Of a stretch of DNA of 64,000 bases, positions 32,217 through 41,454 are shown piece by piece. Under the pieces are notes generated by a model. That model was not told the DNA's origin, searched no databases, and was given only the letters and a program-made list of their open reading frames with translations. Source of the stretch: Neoroseomonas oryzicola (GTDB taxonomy: Bacteria > Pseudomonadota > Alphaproteobacteria > Acetobacterales > Acetobacteraceae); the NCBI RefSeq assembly GCF_012163135.1, contig NZ_JAAVUP010000005.1, positions 62,001 through 126,000 of the forward strand, in the 5' to 3' direction. Position 1 is the first letter of the stretch, and each line of letters begins with the position of its first letter. The translations under genes and the position numbers were made by a program.

Positions 32217-33149
32217 ATGAGGAAGATGCTGGCCGCACTCGTCGCGGCATGGATGCTGTCTGCCCTGCCCGCCGCCGCGCAGGTGCAGATGATCGTGAAC
32301 TTCGCGGCCGGCGGCCCGACCGACATCGTCGGGCGGCTGATGCAGAACGAGATGGCCGCCGCCCTCGGCCAGCCCGTGGTGGTGCGCAACGTCACCGGCG
32401 CCGGTGGCACGATCGGCACGGCCGAAGCGGCGCGCGCGCGGCCGGACGGGCAGACCATCCTGTTCTCTCCGGTCGGGCCGATGGCGATCCAGCCGCATTT
32501 CCGGCGCGGGCTGTCCTACACGCTCGAGAGCTTCGTGGCGATCTGCCAGGTGGCGGACAGTCCGGTGGTGATGATGACGCCGAAAACGTCGGGGCTGCGG
32601 ACCGTGGCCGACGTGGTCGCGCGGGCCCGCGCGCAGGGCACCGGCTTTCCCTTCGCCTCGACCGGTGCGGGCAGCATCCCGCACATCTCGAACATCGCGC
32701 TCATGCGGCTCGCGAACATCGAGATGAATCACATCCCCTATCGTGGATCGGGCGAGGTGATGCTCGCCTTCCAGCAGGGCCAGGTGCAGCTCTTCACCGA
32801 CCAGACGCTGCTGATCCGGCAATACGACCTGCACCCGATCGCCTTCCTGACCGAGCGGCGCAATCCCGACTTCCCCGACGTGCCGACGATGCGCGAACAG
32901 GGCTACGACCTGGTCTACACGATCTGGTCCGGGCTCTACGCGCCCGCGGGCACGCCGGAACCGATCATGGCGCGGCTGGAAGCGGCCTGCGACCGCACCA
33001 TGCGCAACGCCGAGGTCGTCGCCGGGATGAACCGCGTCGCGCAGCCGATCCTCTATCGCAACCGCGCCGACTTCGCCGCCTTCTCGAATGCGGAGAGCGA
33101 GAAGTTCCGCGCGCTGATCGAGGCCGCGGGGCTACGCTCCGCCGAGTAG
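32217..33149 (+). CDS. Bug-type tripartite tricarboxylate receptor
   Basis: A 310-residue TctC/Bug-family receptor with signal peptide MRKMLAALVAAWMLSALPAAA. It has the patterns VNFAAGGPTDIVGRL, VVRNVTGAGGTIGT, NHIPYRGSGEVML and SGLYAPAGTPEPIM. It binds a small carboxylate in the periplasm. It is divergent from the TPP-enzyme operon (77 nt apart) and followed, 72 nt later, by an N-acyl-D-amino-acid deacylase gene, which suggests an N-acyl amino acid or related acid as ligand (inference). No membrane partners are adjacent. A GGGAGG site precedes the ATG. Confidence 0.88.
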   Translation: MRKMLAALVAAWMLSALPAAAQVQMIVNFAAGGPTDIVGRLMQNEMAAALGQPVVVRNVTGAGGTIGTAEAARARPDGQTILFSPVGPMAIQPHFRRGLSYTLESFVAICQVADSPVVMMTPKTSGLRTVADVVARARAQGTGFPFASTGAGSIPHISNIALMRLANIEMNHIPYRGSGEVMLAFQQGQVQLFTDQTLLIRQYDLHPIAFLTERRNPDFPDVPTMREQGYDLVYTIWSGLYAPAGTPEPIMARLEAACDRTMRNAEVVAGMNRVAQPILYRNRADFAAFSNAESEKFRALIEAAGLRSAE

Positions 33150-33221
33150 CCTCCGGGGCGCGCTTTCCGCCCTCGAAGCGCTGCTGCATGCTGCGCGCCG
33201 CCCCCGACAGGAGACCGGCGC

Positions 33222-34673
33222 ATGGCGCTCCGCTGCGACCTCATCATCCGTGATGCGACGATCGTCGACGGCTCGGGTCGCCCCGGGTTCCGCGGGGATG
33301 TGGGGGTGCAGGGCGAGCGCATCGCCGCGGTCGGCGACCTCGGCGCGGCAAGCGGCGCGCGGGAGGTCCTGGCCGGCGGACGTGTCCTCGCGCCGGGCTT
33401 CATCGATGCACACACGCATGACGACCAGATCGTCCTGCAGGGCGCGGAATGCATGTGCTGCAAGCTGTCGCAGGGCATCACATGCGTCGTGGTGGGCAAT
33501 TGCGGCATCAGCCTCTCGCCCATGCGCCTCGCCTCGCGCCCGCCGGCGCCGCTCGACCAGGTCTGCGCCCCGGAATGGTGGAAGTTCGGATCCTTCGGGG
33601 AATACGCCGACCACCTGCGGCGCGAACCGCCGGCCGTGAACGCGCTGGCGCTGATCGGCCACATGTCGCTGCGCGTCGGCGTCATGGAGGGCGATACCCA
33701 GCGCGCCGCGACCGATGGCGAGGCGGAGCGGATGCGCGCCCTGCTCGCCGAGAGCCTGGCCGAGGGCGCGGCCGGCTTCTCGACCGGCCTGTTCTATCCG
33801 CCGTCGAAGCACGCGCCGACCGAGGAGGTCATCGCCATCGCCGAGGCGCTGCGCGCCCAGCGCGGCCTCTATGTGACGCACATGCGCGACGAGGCGAATG
33901 GCGTGCTCGACAGCATCGCGGAGACCCTGCGCATCGGCGAGGCCGTCGGCGCCCCCGTCGTCATCAGCCACCACAAATGCGCCCAGCCCGAGAACCACGG
34001 GCGGTCGCGCGAGACGCTGCCGATGATCGAGCAGGCCGCCGTGCGCCAGGCGGTCGCCTTCGACGTCTATCCCTACACCGCGGCCTCGACCTCGCTGGCC
34101 GCGCGCGACCCGCGGCCGGACATTCCCGTGCAGGTGACGAACTCCCTGCCCCATCCGGAGATGGCCGGGCGGATGCTGGCCGACATCGCCGCGGAATGGG
34201 GCGCAAGCCTGATGGAGGCGCGCGACCGCCTGCTGCCGGCCTCGGGCATCTTCCACAACATGAGCGAGGAGGATGTCCGCCGCATCATGGCGCATCCGCT
34301 GTCGATGATCGGCAGCGATGGCGGGCCGCTCGCGAAGAAGCCGCACCCCCGGCTGTGGGGCACCTTCCCGCGCGTGCTCGGTCACTACGTACGCGAAATC
34401 GGCCTGATGGATCTCGAGACCGCGATCCACAAGATGACGGGGCGCACGGCGATGATCTTCGGCATCGCCGATCGCGGCACCATCGCGCCCGGCGCCTTCG
34501 CCGACCTCGTGCTGCTGGATGCCGCCACGGTGAAGGACCGCTCCACCTGGGAGGATCCCATCCAGCCCGCGGACGGGATCCTCGAGACCTGGGTGAACGG
34601 GCAGAGCGCCTATGTCCACGGCGCCGGCGTGACCGGCGCGCGGGCGGGGCGGCTGCTGCGCCGCGCGGCCTGA
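33222..34673 (+). CDS. N-acyl-D-amino-acid deacylase (D-aminoacylase family)
   Basis: A 483-residue amidohydrolase that removes acyl groups from N-acyl-D-amino acids. Metal site elements are PGFIDAHTHDD (His64, His66), the cysteine in VVVGNCG (Cys94), TGLFYPP, VTHMRDE, SHHKC and the late SMIGSDGG aspartate. These match D-aminoacylase, in which Cys replaces carboxylated lysine. It follows a Bug receptor gene on the same strand. It ends three bases before the convergent CMD-like gene. Confidence 0.88.
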   Translation: MALRCDLIIRDATIVDGSGRPGFRGDVGVQGERIAAVGDLGAASGAREVLAGGRVLAPGFIDAHTHDDQIVLQGAECMCCKLSQGITCVVVGNCGISLSPMRLASRPPAPLDQVCAPEWWKFGSFGEYADHLRREPPAVNALALIGHMSLRVGVMEGDTQRAATDGEAERMRALLAESLAEGAAGFSTGLFYPPSKHAPTEEVIAIAEALRAQRGLYVTHMRDEANGVLDSIAETLRIGEAVGAPVVISHHKCAQPENHGRSRETLPMIEQAAVRQAVAFDVYPYTAASTSLAARDPRPDIPVQVTNSLPHPEMAGRMLADIAAEWGASLMEARDRLLPASGIFHNMSEEDVRRIMAHPLSMIGSDGGPLAKKPHPRLWGTFPRVLGHYVREIGLMDLETAIHKMTGRTAMIFGIADRGTIAPGAFADLVLLDAATVKDRSTWEDPIQPADGILETWVNGQSAYVHGAGVTGARAGRLLRRAA

Positions 34674-34676
34674 GGT

Positions 34677-35210
34677 TCAGGCGTCGGGCAGCGGGTCGCT
34701 GCCCTTGATCTCCAGCGCCTCGAGCACGCGGGAGACGCAGTTGTAGCCCGCGATGGTCACGGTCAGCTCGACCAGCTGGCGCGGCGGGAACAGATCGCGC
34801 ACCGCGCGGGCGACGTCGTCCGGCACATGGACCTTCCGCGTCATCGCGTCGCAATAGGCGAGCGCGGCGCGTTCGGCCGCGTCGAACACGTCGCTGCCTT
34901 CCCAGTCGCGCAGCGCATCGAGTTGCGCCTGGGTCGCGCCTTCCTGCAGGGCGAGCGGCGCATGCGCCTCCCACTCATAGGGCGCGTCATTGATCGCCGC
35001 GACGCGGCACATGACGAGCTCGCGGATCTTGCCCGGCAGCGTCGACTTCCAGCGCACGGCGTCGAACATGGTGATCCAGCCCTGCGCGATCGGCGGGGCG
35101 TGCAGCAGCATGCGGTGCAGGTGGCCGATCTTCTTGCGCGAGGCGCGGATCGTCTCTGCCGCCTCCCGGTGTTCGGGCAGGGCGGGATCGGCGTAGGGAA
35201 TGCGGGCCAT
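34677..35210 (-). CDS. Carboxymuconolactone decarboxylase-like protein
   Basis: A 177-residue helical protein of the CMD superfamily: a conserved LPGKIRELVMCRVAAINDAPYEWEAH block (KIRELVM, E-W-E-A-H) and ALAYCDAMTRK further on. The AhpD C-x-x-C is absent. It is not especially similar to the CMD-like protein at 23241-23795, so the two are not a recent duplication. It is the last gene of the long TRAP-hydantoinase operon, 49 nt after the MaoC-like gene, with GGAGG before its ATG. Confidence 0.78.
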   Translation of the reverse strand: MARIPYADPALPEHREAAETIRASRKKIGHLHRMLLHAPPIAQGWITMFDAVRWKSTLPGKIRELVMCRVAAINDAPYEWEAHAPLALQEGATQAQLDALRDWEGSDVFDAAERAALAYCDAMTRKVHVPDDVARAVRDLFPPRQLVELTVTIAGYNCVSRVLEALEIKGSDPLPDA

Positions 35211-35259
35211 GGTTTCCTCCGTCGCGCCGAGTGTGGCGCGAGGGTCCCGCCCCGTGAAG

Positions 35260-35736
35260 TCAGGCCGGACGGCGGCGCAGCAGGTAGCGTTGGCGGCCTT
35301 CCATCACCAGCACGCCCTTCTGGTTGTGGACCGTGCTGCGCAGGCCGAGGACGCCCGTGGTCCGCTGCGGCGTGACCTCATCCACCTCGAGCGCCGCATA
35401 GAGCGTGTCGCCGACGAAGACCGGATGGAGGAAGCGGGAGGATTGCTCGAGGAATCCCTTGAGGCTCTCCTCCACCATATGCGGGAACATGCCCGCCCCG
35501 GCCGCGGTCTGGATCACGACCTGGTAGCCATGGGCGAGCATGTGCGGCATGCCCCGCGCCCGGCAGTATTCCACGTCGTAATGGACCGGGTGGTTGTCGC
35601 CGGACGCTGCCTGGAAGGCGAGGAAGATCGCCTCCGTCATCGTCCGGCTTGGCAGGAGGAAACGTTCGCTGAGGACGAAGTCCTCGAACCAGCGCTGCTG
35701 CGGCACCATGCGGTGCGCGGCCGGGTCGAAGGTCAC
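35260..35736 (-). CDS. MaoC-like hydratase/dehydratase
   Basis: A 158-residue hot-dog-fold protein. The catalytic signature is FQAASGDNHPVHYDVEYCRA followed by MLAHG, with Asp and His of the (R)-hydratase motif. It would hydrate an enoyl-CoA or similar unsaturated acid. The start is set at GTG 35736, whose TG-A overlaps the stop of the hydantoinase B gene (GTGA); the internal ATG at 35709 is possible but would lose this coupling. The longer frame upstream is antisense-phase noise within hyuB. Confidence 0.82.
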   Translation of the reverse strand: MTFDPAAHRMVPQQRWFEDFVLSERFLLPSRTMTEAIFLAFQAASGDNHPVHYDVEYCRARGMPHMLAHGYQVVIQTAAGAGMFPHMVEESLKGFLEQSSRFLHPVFVGDTLYAALEVDEVTPQRTTGVLGLRSTVHNQKGVLVMEGRQRYLLRRRPA

Positions 35737-37361
35737 GACACGTAGCCGAGTGTGCGGTCGCGGGCGACCTCGGCCGGGTCGCGCGCCGCCGGATCGCCGA
35801 AGCCGCCGCCGCCCGAGGTCTCGAGGCGCACGATGTCGCCCTTCAGCAGGCGGACGCCGTCCGATTTCGGCGCGATGGGCGTCTCCGCGCCGTCGCGGAT
35901 CCGCACCAGCCGCCCGAGACTGCCCGGCCTGCCACCCGCGAGGCCGTAGGGCGGGAAGCGGAAGCGATCCATGTTGGCGGTGAAGACGCCGGCGGGGCTG
36001 TCGAGCCGCCATTCGCGGAACAGCCCGAGCCCGCCCCGATGCTTCCCCGCCCCGCCCGAGCCCGGCAGCAAGCCGTAGCGCGTGATGGTGAGCGGCATCT
36101 GGCTCTCGATCATCTCGACCGGGATGTTGGCGTTGTTGTGCATGCCGAAGGACCACGCATTGACGCCGTCCTTCGCGGGATTGGCGCCGGTGCCACCGAT
36201 CTCGATCTCGACCAGCACCTCGCGCCCGCCATCCTCGGCTTCGGTCTGGAAGGTCGCGACGTAGGAGCCGCCGTAATAGGCCGCGGGCATGCGGTCCGGC
36301 AGCGCCTGGTGCAGGCAGCCGAACATGACGTTCGCCAGGCGATGCGACACCGCCACGCGATGCGCGACCGAAGCGGGCGCGCGGCAGGAGGTGACGCTGC
36401 CGTCCCGATGGGTGATGCGGATCGGCCGGTAGCAGCCGGCATTGGCCGGCATGGCGCCATCCGTCGCGGCGATGATCGAGTAGTAGACCGCGCAGTTCGA
36501 CATGGCCGGCGTGCAGTTGATCGGCCCGCGCTGCTGGTCGGCGCAGCCTGTCAGGTCGACCTCGATCTCCTCGCCCGTCACGGTCAGCACGGCATGCAGG
36601 CGCACGGGATCGCCGCTGACGCCGTCCTCGTCGAGGAAATCCTCGAACTCGTAGCGGCCATCGGGCATCGCACGGATGGCAGCGCGCATCGCCGCCTCGC
36701 TCATGTCGAGGATGCGGGCGGTCGCCTCCAGCAGCCCCTCGGCGCCGTAGCGCTGCGCGAGACGGCGGATCGAGGCTGCACCGACCTCGAGGCTCGCCAG
36801 CTGCGACTGCAGGTCGCCCAGCATCAGCGCCGGCTTGCGCACGTTCTGGCCGATCATCTCCCAGACCGCGCGGTTCAGCCGGCCGTCCTCGATCAGCTTC
36901 AGTGGAGGGATGCGGATGCCTTCCTGGAAGACCTCGGTCGCCGTGGCGGCGTAGGAGCCCGGCGCCATGCCGCCCATGTCGATGTGATGGCACAACGCGC
37001 CGACATAGGCGACGCGCTTGCCCTCATGCATGACCGGCTTGAAGACCAGCACGTCGTTCAGGTGCTGCGCGCCGCAATAGGGATCGTTGGTCGCGACGAC
37101 GTCGTTCTCGCCCCATTCCTCGGCATTGACGAAGCGGTCGAGCAAGGTCCGCAGCGCGGCACCCATCGAATTGAGATGCTGCGGGATGCGCGCCGACTGC
37201 GCGACGTTGTTGCCCTCGGCGTCGAAGACGGCGGTGGAGTAGTCGAGCAGTTCCCGCACGATGGTGGAACGGCTGGTGCGCCAGATGGTGATGTCCATCT
37301 CGGCCGCTGCGGCGGTCAGCGCGTTGCGGATGACCTCGATCTCGATCGGGCCGAGCGTCAT
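35733..37361 (-). CDS. hyuB: Hydantoinase B / 5-oxoprolinase subunit
   Basis: A 542-residue subunit that pairs with HyuA in ATP-dependent opening of hydantoins, 5-oxoproline, N-methylhydantoin or in acetone-carboxylase-like reactions. Characteristic sequences are [39 protein letters not shown], and the C-terminal GGGGFGDP. It overlaps the end of hyuA (ATGA) and the start of the MaoC-like gene (GTGA). The substrate is not predictable; the same operon encodes a TRAP importer, so an anionic or amide ligand is likely. Confidence 0.9.
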   Translation of the reverse strand: MTLGPIEIEVIRNALTAAAAEMDITIWRTSRSTIVRELLDYSTAVFDAEGNNVAQSARIPQHLNSMGAALRTLLDRFVNAEEWGENDVVATNDPYCGAQHLNDVLVFKPVMHEGKRVAYVGALCHHIDMGGMAPGSYAATATEVFQEGIRIPPLKLIEDGRLNRAVWEMIGQNVRKPALMLGDLQSQLASLEVGAASIRRLAQRYGAEGLLEATARILDMSEAAMRAAIRAMPDGRYEFEDFLDEDGVSGDPVRLHAVLTVTGEEIEVDLTGCADQQRGPINCTPAMSNCAVYYSIIAATDGAMPANAGCYRPIRITHRDGSVTSCRAPASVAHRVAVSHRLANVMFGCLHQALPDRMPAAYYGGSYVATFQTEAEDGGREVLVEIEIGGTGANPAKDGVNAWSFGMHNNANIPVEMIESQMPLTITRYGLLPGSGGAGKHRGGLGLFREWRLDSPAGVFTANMDRFRFPPYGLAGGRPGSLGRLVRIRDGAETPIAPKSDGVRLLKGDIVRLETSGGGGFGDPAARDPAEVARDRTLGYVS

Positions 37362-39427
37362 GGCGTGTCCCTCCGCGCGATCAGCGTGCCCGCGGCGCCG
37401 AGCTCGGCCGTCCAGCCGCGCGCGATCCAATGCGTGGCGAAGGCTTCCTCGACCACCGCGGGGCCTTCGATGGTATCGGCGAAGGTGAGCGCCTCGCGAT
37501 CCCAGACCGGAATGTCGCGCCAGGCGCCGCCTTCGAAGGCGCGGCGCGTGCCCTTGCGCGCGGGGCGCTCGGCGGGTGGCGGATCGCCTGGTTCGGGCTT
37601 GTCCAGCAGGCCGGTGGCGATGGCGCGGATGGTCACGATCTCCACCGGATCGCCGGGATTGGCGTAGGAGAAGCGTTGGCGATGCGTGGCGTGGAAGGCC
37701 TCGACCAGCGCGGCGAGATCACCGGAATCGGGGGCCGCGACCTCGCCCCATGGGATCAACAGTTCGAAGGCCTGGCCGTGGTAGCGCATGTCCGCCGCGA
37801 TCGAGACGCGGCGGCGTTCCGGCGGGATGCCGTCGGCGGCGAGGCGCGCATCGGCTTCCGCCCGCAGCGCGGCGATCACTTCGATGACCTGCGGCAGGTT
37901 CGCCGGTTCGGCGCGCATCACGCGGGACCGCGCGATGTCCTGCGTCAGGTCCGAGAACAGGATGCCATAGGCCGAGAGCGTGCCGGGCTCGCGCGGGAAG
38001 GCGACCTCCTTCATCCCGAGCTCGGCGGCCACGTCCGTCGCATGAAGTCCACCGGCACCGCCGAAGGACAGCAGGCAGAAGTCGCGCGGATCGAGACCCT
38101 TCTCGAACAGCGACAGGCGGATCGCCGCGCCGAGATTGGCGTTGACCACCGTCAGGATGCCTTCCGCCGCTTCCTCGACGCCGAGACGCAGCGGCCCCCC
38201 GACCTTCGCCTCCAGCGCCGCGCGGGTGGCCGGCATGTCGAGCTTCATCATGCCGCCGAGGAAGAAGTCCGGATCGAGCCGCCCCAGCGCCAGGTTCGCG
38301 TCGGTCACCGTCGGTTCCGTGCCGCCGCGGCCATAGGCGACCGGCCCCGGCCGGGCGCCGGCGCTGCGCGGGCCGACCGTGAGCCGCCCTCCGGCATCCA
38401 CCGCGGCGATGGATCCGCCGCCGGCGCCGATGGTGCGCATCTCGACCATCGGCAGGCGCACGGGCAGCCGGTCGATCTCGCCCTGGGTGATGACCGAAAC
38501 GCGCCCATCCTGCACCACCGAGACGTCGTAGGAGGTCCCGCCCATGTCGACAGCGACCAGGTTCGGCCGCGACAGCAGCGCCGAGAGCCGCCCTGCGGCC
38601 AGCGTCCCGCCCGACGGCCCGGACAGCAGCAGCCGCGCCGGCTGTTCCGCCGCGACGCGCAGGCTGCACACGCCGCCATTCGACTGCACGAGGAAGACAA
38701 GGGGGTGGAAGCCGCCCTCGCCCAGCCGCGCCTCGAGCCGATCGAGATAGGCCTTCACCACCGGCACCAGCAGCGCATTCAGGACGGTGGTGGAGGTACG
38801 TTCGTACTCGCGGATCTCGGGCGAGATGTCCGACGACAGCGACACCGGCAGGTCCGGCCGCGCCGCGCGCAGCATCGCCGCGAGGCGCTGCTCATGCGCC
38901 GGATTGGCGTAGGCGTGCAGCAGCGAGACGGCGACGCAGTCGGCCCCGAGCGCCGCGATGCGGTCCAGCAGCGCCGGCACCGCGGATTCATCCAGCGCGA
39001 TCTCCGCCGTGCCGTCCGCGCGCATCCGTTCCGTCACCCCGAGGCGCCGGTCGCGCGGGATCAGCGTCGGAAAGGGTTCCGGCGCCAGGCCGTAGATGTC
39101 GCGCCGGACGTGCCGGTTGATCTCGAGCACGTCCTCGAAGCCCGCCGTGGTCAGCAGGACGCCCTTGGCGAGCTTCCGCTCCAGCACCGCATTCGTCGCG
39201 ATGGTCGTGCCGTGCAGCAGCAGCCCGACATCGGCGAGGGCGAAGCCGAAGCGCTCGGCGGCCTCGGTCACTCCGCGCATCAGGCCGATGGACGGATCCT
39301 CCGGCGTCGTCGGCGTCTTCCACGCGCGTGCGATGCCGTTGCGGGCGTCGAGGATCTGCAGATCGGTGAAGGTGCCGCCGATATCGACCGCGATGCGGAC
39401 GGGGCGGGCATTGTCGGTGCTGGTCAC
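37358..39427 (-). CDS. hyuA: Hydantoinase A / 5-oxoprolinase subunit
   Basis: A 689-residue ATP-binding subunit of the hydantoinase/oxoprolinase family. The actin-like phosphate loop VDIGGTFTDL is at the N-terminus, followed by HGTTIATNAVLERK, SPEIREYERTSTTVLNA, VDMGGTSYDVS, GAGGGSIA and FGGAGGLHA. The start is GTG 39427 with an AGGAA site, 21 nt after the TRAP permease stop. It works with the following hyuB. The operon layout TRAP - hyuA - hyuB - maoC indicates uptake followed by ring or amide cleavage and then CoA-type processing. Sequence differs clearly from the second HyuA at 43707. Confidence 0.9.
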   Translation of the reverse strand: MTSTDNARPVRIAVDIGGTFTDLQILDARNGIARAWKTPTTPEDPSIGLMRGVTEAAERFGFALADVGLLLHGTTIATNAVLERKLAKGVLLTTAGFEDVLEINRHVRRDIYGLAPEPFPTLIPRDRRLGVTERMRADGTAEIALDESAVPALLDRIAALGADCVAVSLLHAYANPAHEQRLAAMLRAARPDLPVSLSSDISPEIREYERTSTTVLNALLVPVVKAYLDRLEARLGEGGFHPLVFLVQSNGGVCSLRVAAEQPARLLLSGPSGGTLAAGRLSALLSRPNLVAVDMGGTSYDVSVVQDGRVSVITQGEIDRLPVRLPMVEMRTIGAGGGSIAAVDAGGRLTVGPRSAGARPGPVAYGRGGTEPTVTDANLALGRLDPDFFLGGMMKLDMPATRAALEAKVGGPLRLGVEEAAEGILTVVNANLGAAIRLSLFEKGLDPRDFCLLSFGGAGGLHATDVAAELGMKEVAFPREPGTLSAYGILFSDLTQDIARSRVMRAEPANLPQVIEVIAALRAEADARLAADGIPPERRRVSIAADMRYHGQAFELLIPWGEVAAPDSGDLAALVEAFHATHRQRFSYANPGDPVEIVTIRAIATGLLDKPEPGDPPPAERPARKGTRRAFEGGAWRDIPVWDREALTFADTIEGPAVVEEAFATHWIARGWTAELGAAGTLIARRDTP

Positions 39428-39448
39428 GCGGGACGTTCCTGAATTCGT

Positions 39449-40813
39449 TCAGCCCATCACGGCTGGCAGCCAGAGCGCAAGGCCGGGGAAGATCATGAGG
39501 ATGGCGACGGCCAGAAGATAGACCGCCAGGAAGGGCATCACGCCGATGAAGACGTCGGTGATCGGCCCGGGCCGGGATCGCATGCCCTGCAACACATACA
39601 TCACCGTCCCGTCCGGCGGGCTGATCTGGGCGATCTCGACCAGCATGGTCACGATGACGCCGAACCAGATCGGGTCGTAGCCGAGGGCAACCACGATCGG
39701 GAACACCACCGGGACGGTGGTGATGATCATGGAGAAACCCTCCATGAAGGTCCCGAGAGCGACATAGAGCGCGATGATGCAGAGCATGATGCCCCACGGC
39801 GGGATCGGCAGCCCGGCGATCAGCCCGGCCAGCGCCTGAGGCACGTTGATGATGGTGAGGATGTAGTTCAGCAGGTAGGCGCCGAACAGGATCAACCCCA
39901 GCAGCGCAGTGTTGCGCGCCGTCGCCTCGGCCGAGGCGTTCAGCATACGGAAGGTCAGCTTGCGCTCGATGGCTGCGAAGCCGGCGGCGCCGACGACGCC
40001 GAGGGCGGCGGCCTCGGTCGGGGTCGCGAAGCCGCCATAGATCGACCCGAGCACCAGCAGGATCAGCAGCAGCGTCGGCACCAGATCCACCAGCGCGCGG
40101 ATCTTCACCCCGAGCGGCAGGCGCTCTGGCTTCTCCATCGGATTGCGGATGCCGTGCCAGAGGATGACGAGGATGAAGAGCCCCGTCACCAGCACCGAGG
40201 GAATGATCGCCGCGATATAGAGCGCGCCGACCGAGGTCTCGGTGATCAGCCCGTAGATGATGAAGGTGATCCCCGGTGGGATCAGGTTGCCGAGCGCCCC
40301 GCCGGCGGCGAGCGAGCCCAGCACCATCCGCTGGCTGTACTTGGTGTCCTGGAAATAGGGGAGCGCCACCGAGCCCATGGTCGCCGCCGTCGCCACCGAG
40401 GAGCCCGAGATCGCCGAGAACACCGCGCAGGAGACGATGTTGGTGTGCAGCAACCCGCCAGGCATCCGGTTCAGCCAGACGTTCAGCGCGCGATACAGCC
40501 GGTCCGATAGGCCCGCCCGTAGCAGGATCTCGCCCATCAGCAGGAAGAGCGGCACGGCGACGAGCACGAAGTTCGACGACGGCGCCCAGAGCGTCTGCCC
40601 CAGGAAGGCCCACCAGGGCCGGTCGGAGAACAGCAGCCCCGTCAGCACGCCGAGCGCGCCGAGCACCGCCGCGATGTAGACGCCGGATCCGAAGAAGACG
40701 ACGAAGACGCCGGTCAGCATCAGGATCTCGGCGACCGGCAGCGCCTGGCCGGTGGTCGCCGCGGCGAAGATGGTGACGGCGAGCAGCGCCAGCAGGAAGA
40801 CGATGGCGATCAC
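39449..40813 (-). CDS. dctM: TRAP transporter large permease (DctM)
   Basis: A 454-residue inner-membrane protein with about 12-13 membrane segments, the sodium-coupled channel part of a TRAP importer. Family marks include FLLMGEILLRAGLSDRLY, SAISGSSVATAATMGSVALP, LIPPGITFIIYG and PTEAAALGVVGA. The start is GTG 40813 overlapping the DctQ stop (GTGA). It acts with DctQ and the DctP receptor encoded just upstream in the same operon. Confidence 0.92.
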   Translation of the reverse strand: MIAIVFLLALLAVTIFAAATTGQALPVAEILMLTGVFVVFFGSGVYIAAVLGALGVLTGLLFSDRPWWAFLGQTLWAPSSNFVLVAVPLFLLMGEILLRAGLSDRLYRALNVWLNRMPGGLLHTNIVSCAVFSAISGSSVATAATMGSVALPYFQDTKYSQRMVLGSLAAGGALGNLIPPGITFIIYGLITETSVGALYIAAIIPSVLVTGLFILVILWHGIRNPMEKPERLPLGVKIRALVDLVPTLLLILLVLGSIYGGFATPTEAAALGVVGAAGFAAIERKLTFRMLNASAEATARNTALLGLILFGAYLLNYILTIINVPQALAGLIAGLPIPPWGIMLCIIALYVALGTFMEGFSMIITTVPVVFPIVVALGYDPIWFGVIVTMLVEIAQISPPDGTVMYVLQGMRSRPGPITDVFIGVMPFLAVYLLAVAILMIFPGLALWLPAVMG

Positions 40814-41454
40814 GGGTGCGGCGGCTCCTCGCCCTCATGTGCCATGGCCACGGCTTCGAGCGCTTCCTCCGTCTCGTCCTCGAGCGTGCGGGAGCCGAGC
40901 AGGCCGTCGAGCGACGCCCCCTCCCCGCAGGCCAGCGCAAGGGAGGCTTCCAGCATCAGCACCAGGCAGGACATGACGAAGGCCGAGATCCCGAAGGCCC
41001 AGATGCCTTGCGGCCAGACCATTTCGATGCGCAGGGCGGAGTTGTCATGCGCGTTGAACAGCGCGCTTTCGTCCACCAGTTCCCACGCCGCCCAGACGAT
41101 CAGGATCGACAGCGCCGTCAGCAGCCCGAGCGCGAAGAGGTGCAGCGGCGCGCGCACTTGCACCGGCAGCCGGTTCACGAAGACGTCGACGCGGATATGC
41201 GCCCGGCGGAACAGCGTGTGGCCGAGCGACCAGGCGATGCCGCCCGCCAGGATGTACCCCGTGACCTCGACCGTCGCCTGGGAGGAGAAGCCGAGGAAAT
41301 ACCGCGCGACGATGTCGAAGGTGATGAAGAGCGCGCAGACGAAGTAGGCCCACCCGGCGATGTAGGCCATCAGCGCCGCCGCCGCGGCGACCGCGCGCCG
41401 CAGCGCACGGACCGCCTGCAGCGGCGCCGGGGATGGGGTGACGGCGCCGCTCAC
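40810..41454 (-). CDS. dctQ: TRAP transporter small permease (DctQ)
   Basis: A 214-residue membrane protein with four predicted helices (for example YIAGWAYFVCALFITFDIVA and LFALGLLTALSILIVWAAW) and the DctQ motif TVEVTGYILAGGIAWSLG. A 35-residue acidic tail after the last helix is longer than usual. The start is GTG 41454, because its TG-A overlaps the DctP stop; the far longer open frame upstream is a shadow of dctP. It couples DctP to DctM. Confidence 0.88.
   Translation of the reverse strand: MSGAVTPSPAPLQAVRALRRAVAAAAALMAYIAGWAYFVCALFITFDIVARYFLGFSSQATVEVTGYILAGGIAWSLGHTLFRRAHIRVDVFVNRLPVQVRAPLHLFALGLLTALSILIVWAAWELVDESALFNAHDNSALRIEMVWPQGIWAFGISAFVMSCLVLMLEASLALACGEGASLDGLLGSRTLEDETEEALEAVAMAHEGEEPPHP

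Noticed and set aside
35737-36993. Upstream extension of the MaoC-like frame to 577 codons
   Set aside because: Overlaps hyuB in another frame and has no homology; the GTGA overlap at 35733-35736 gives the natural start.
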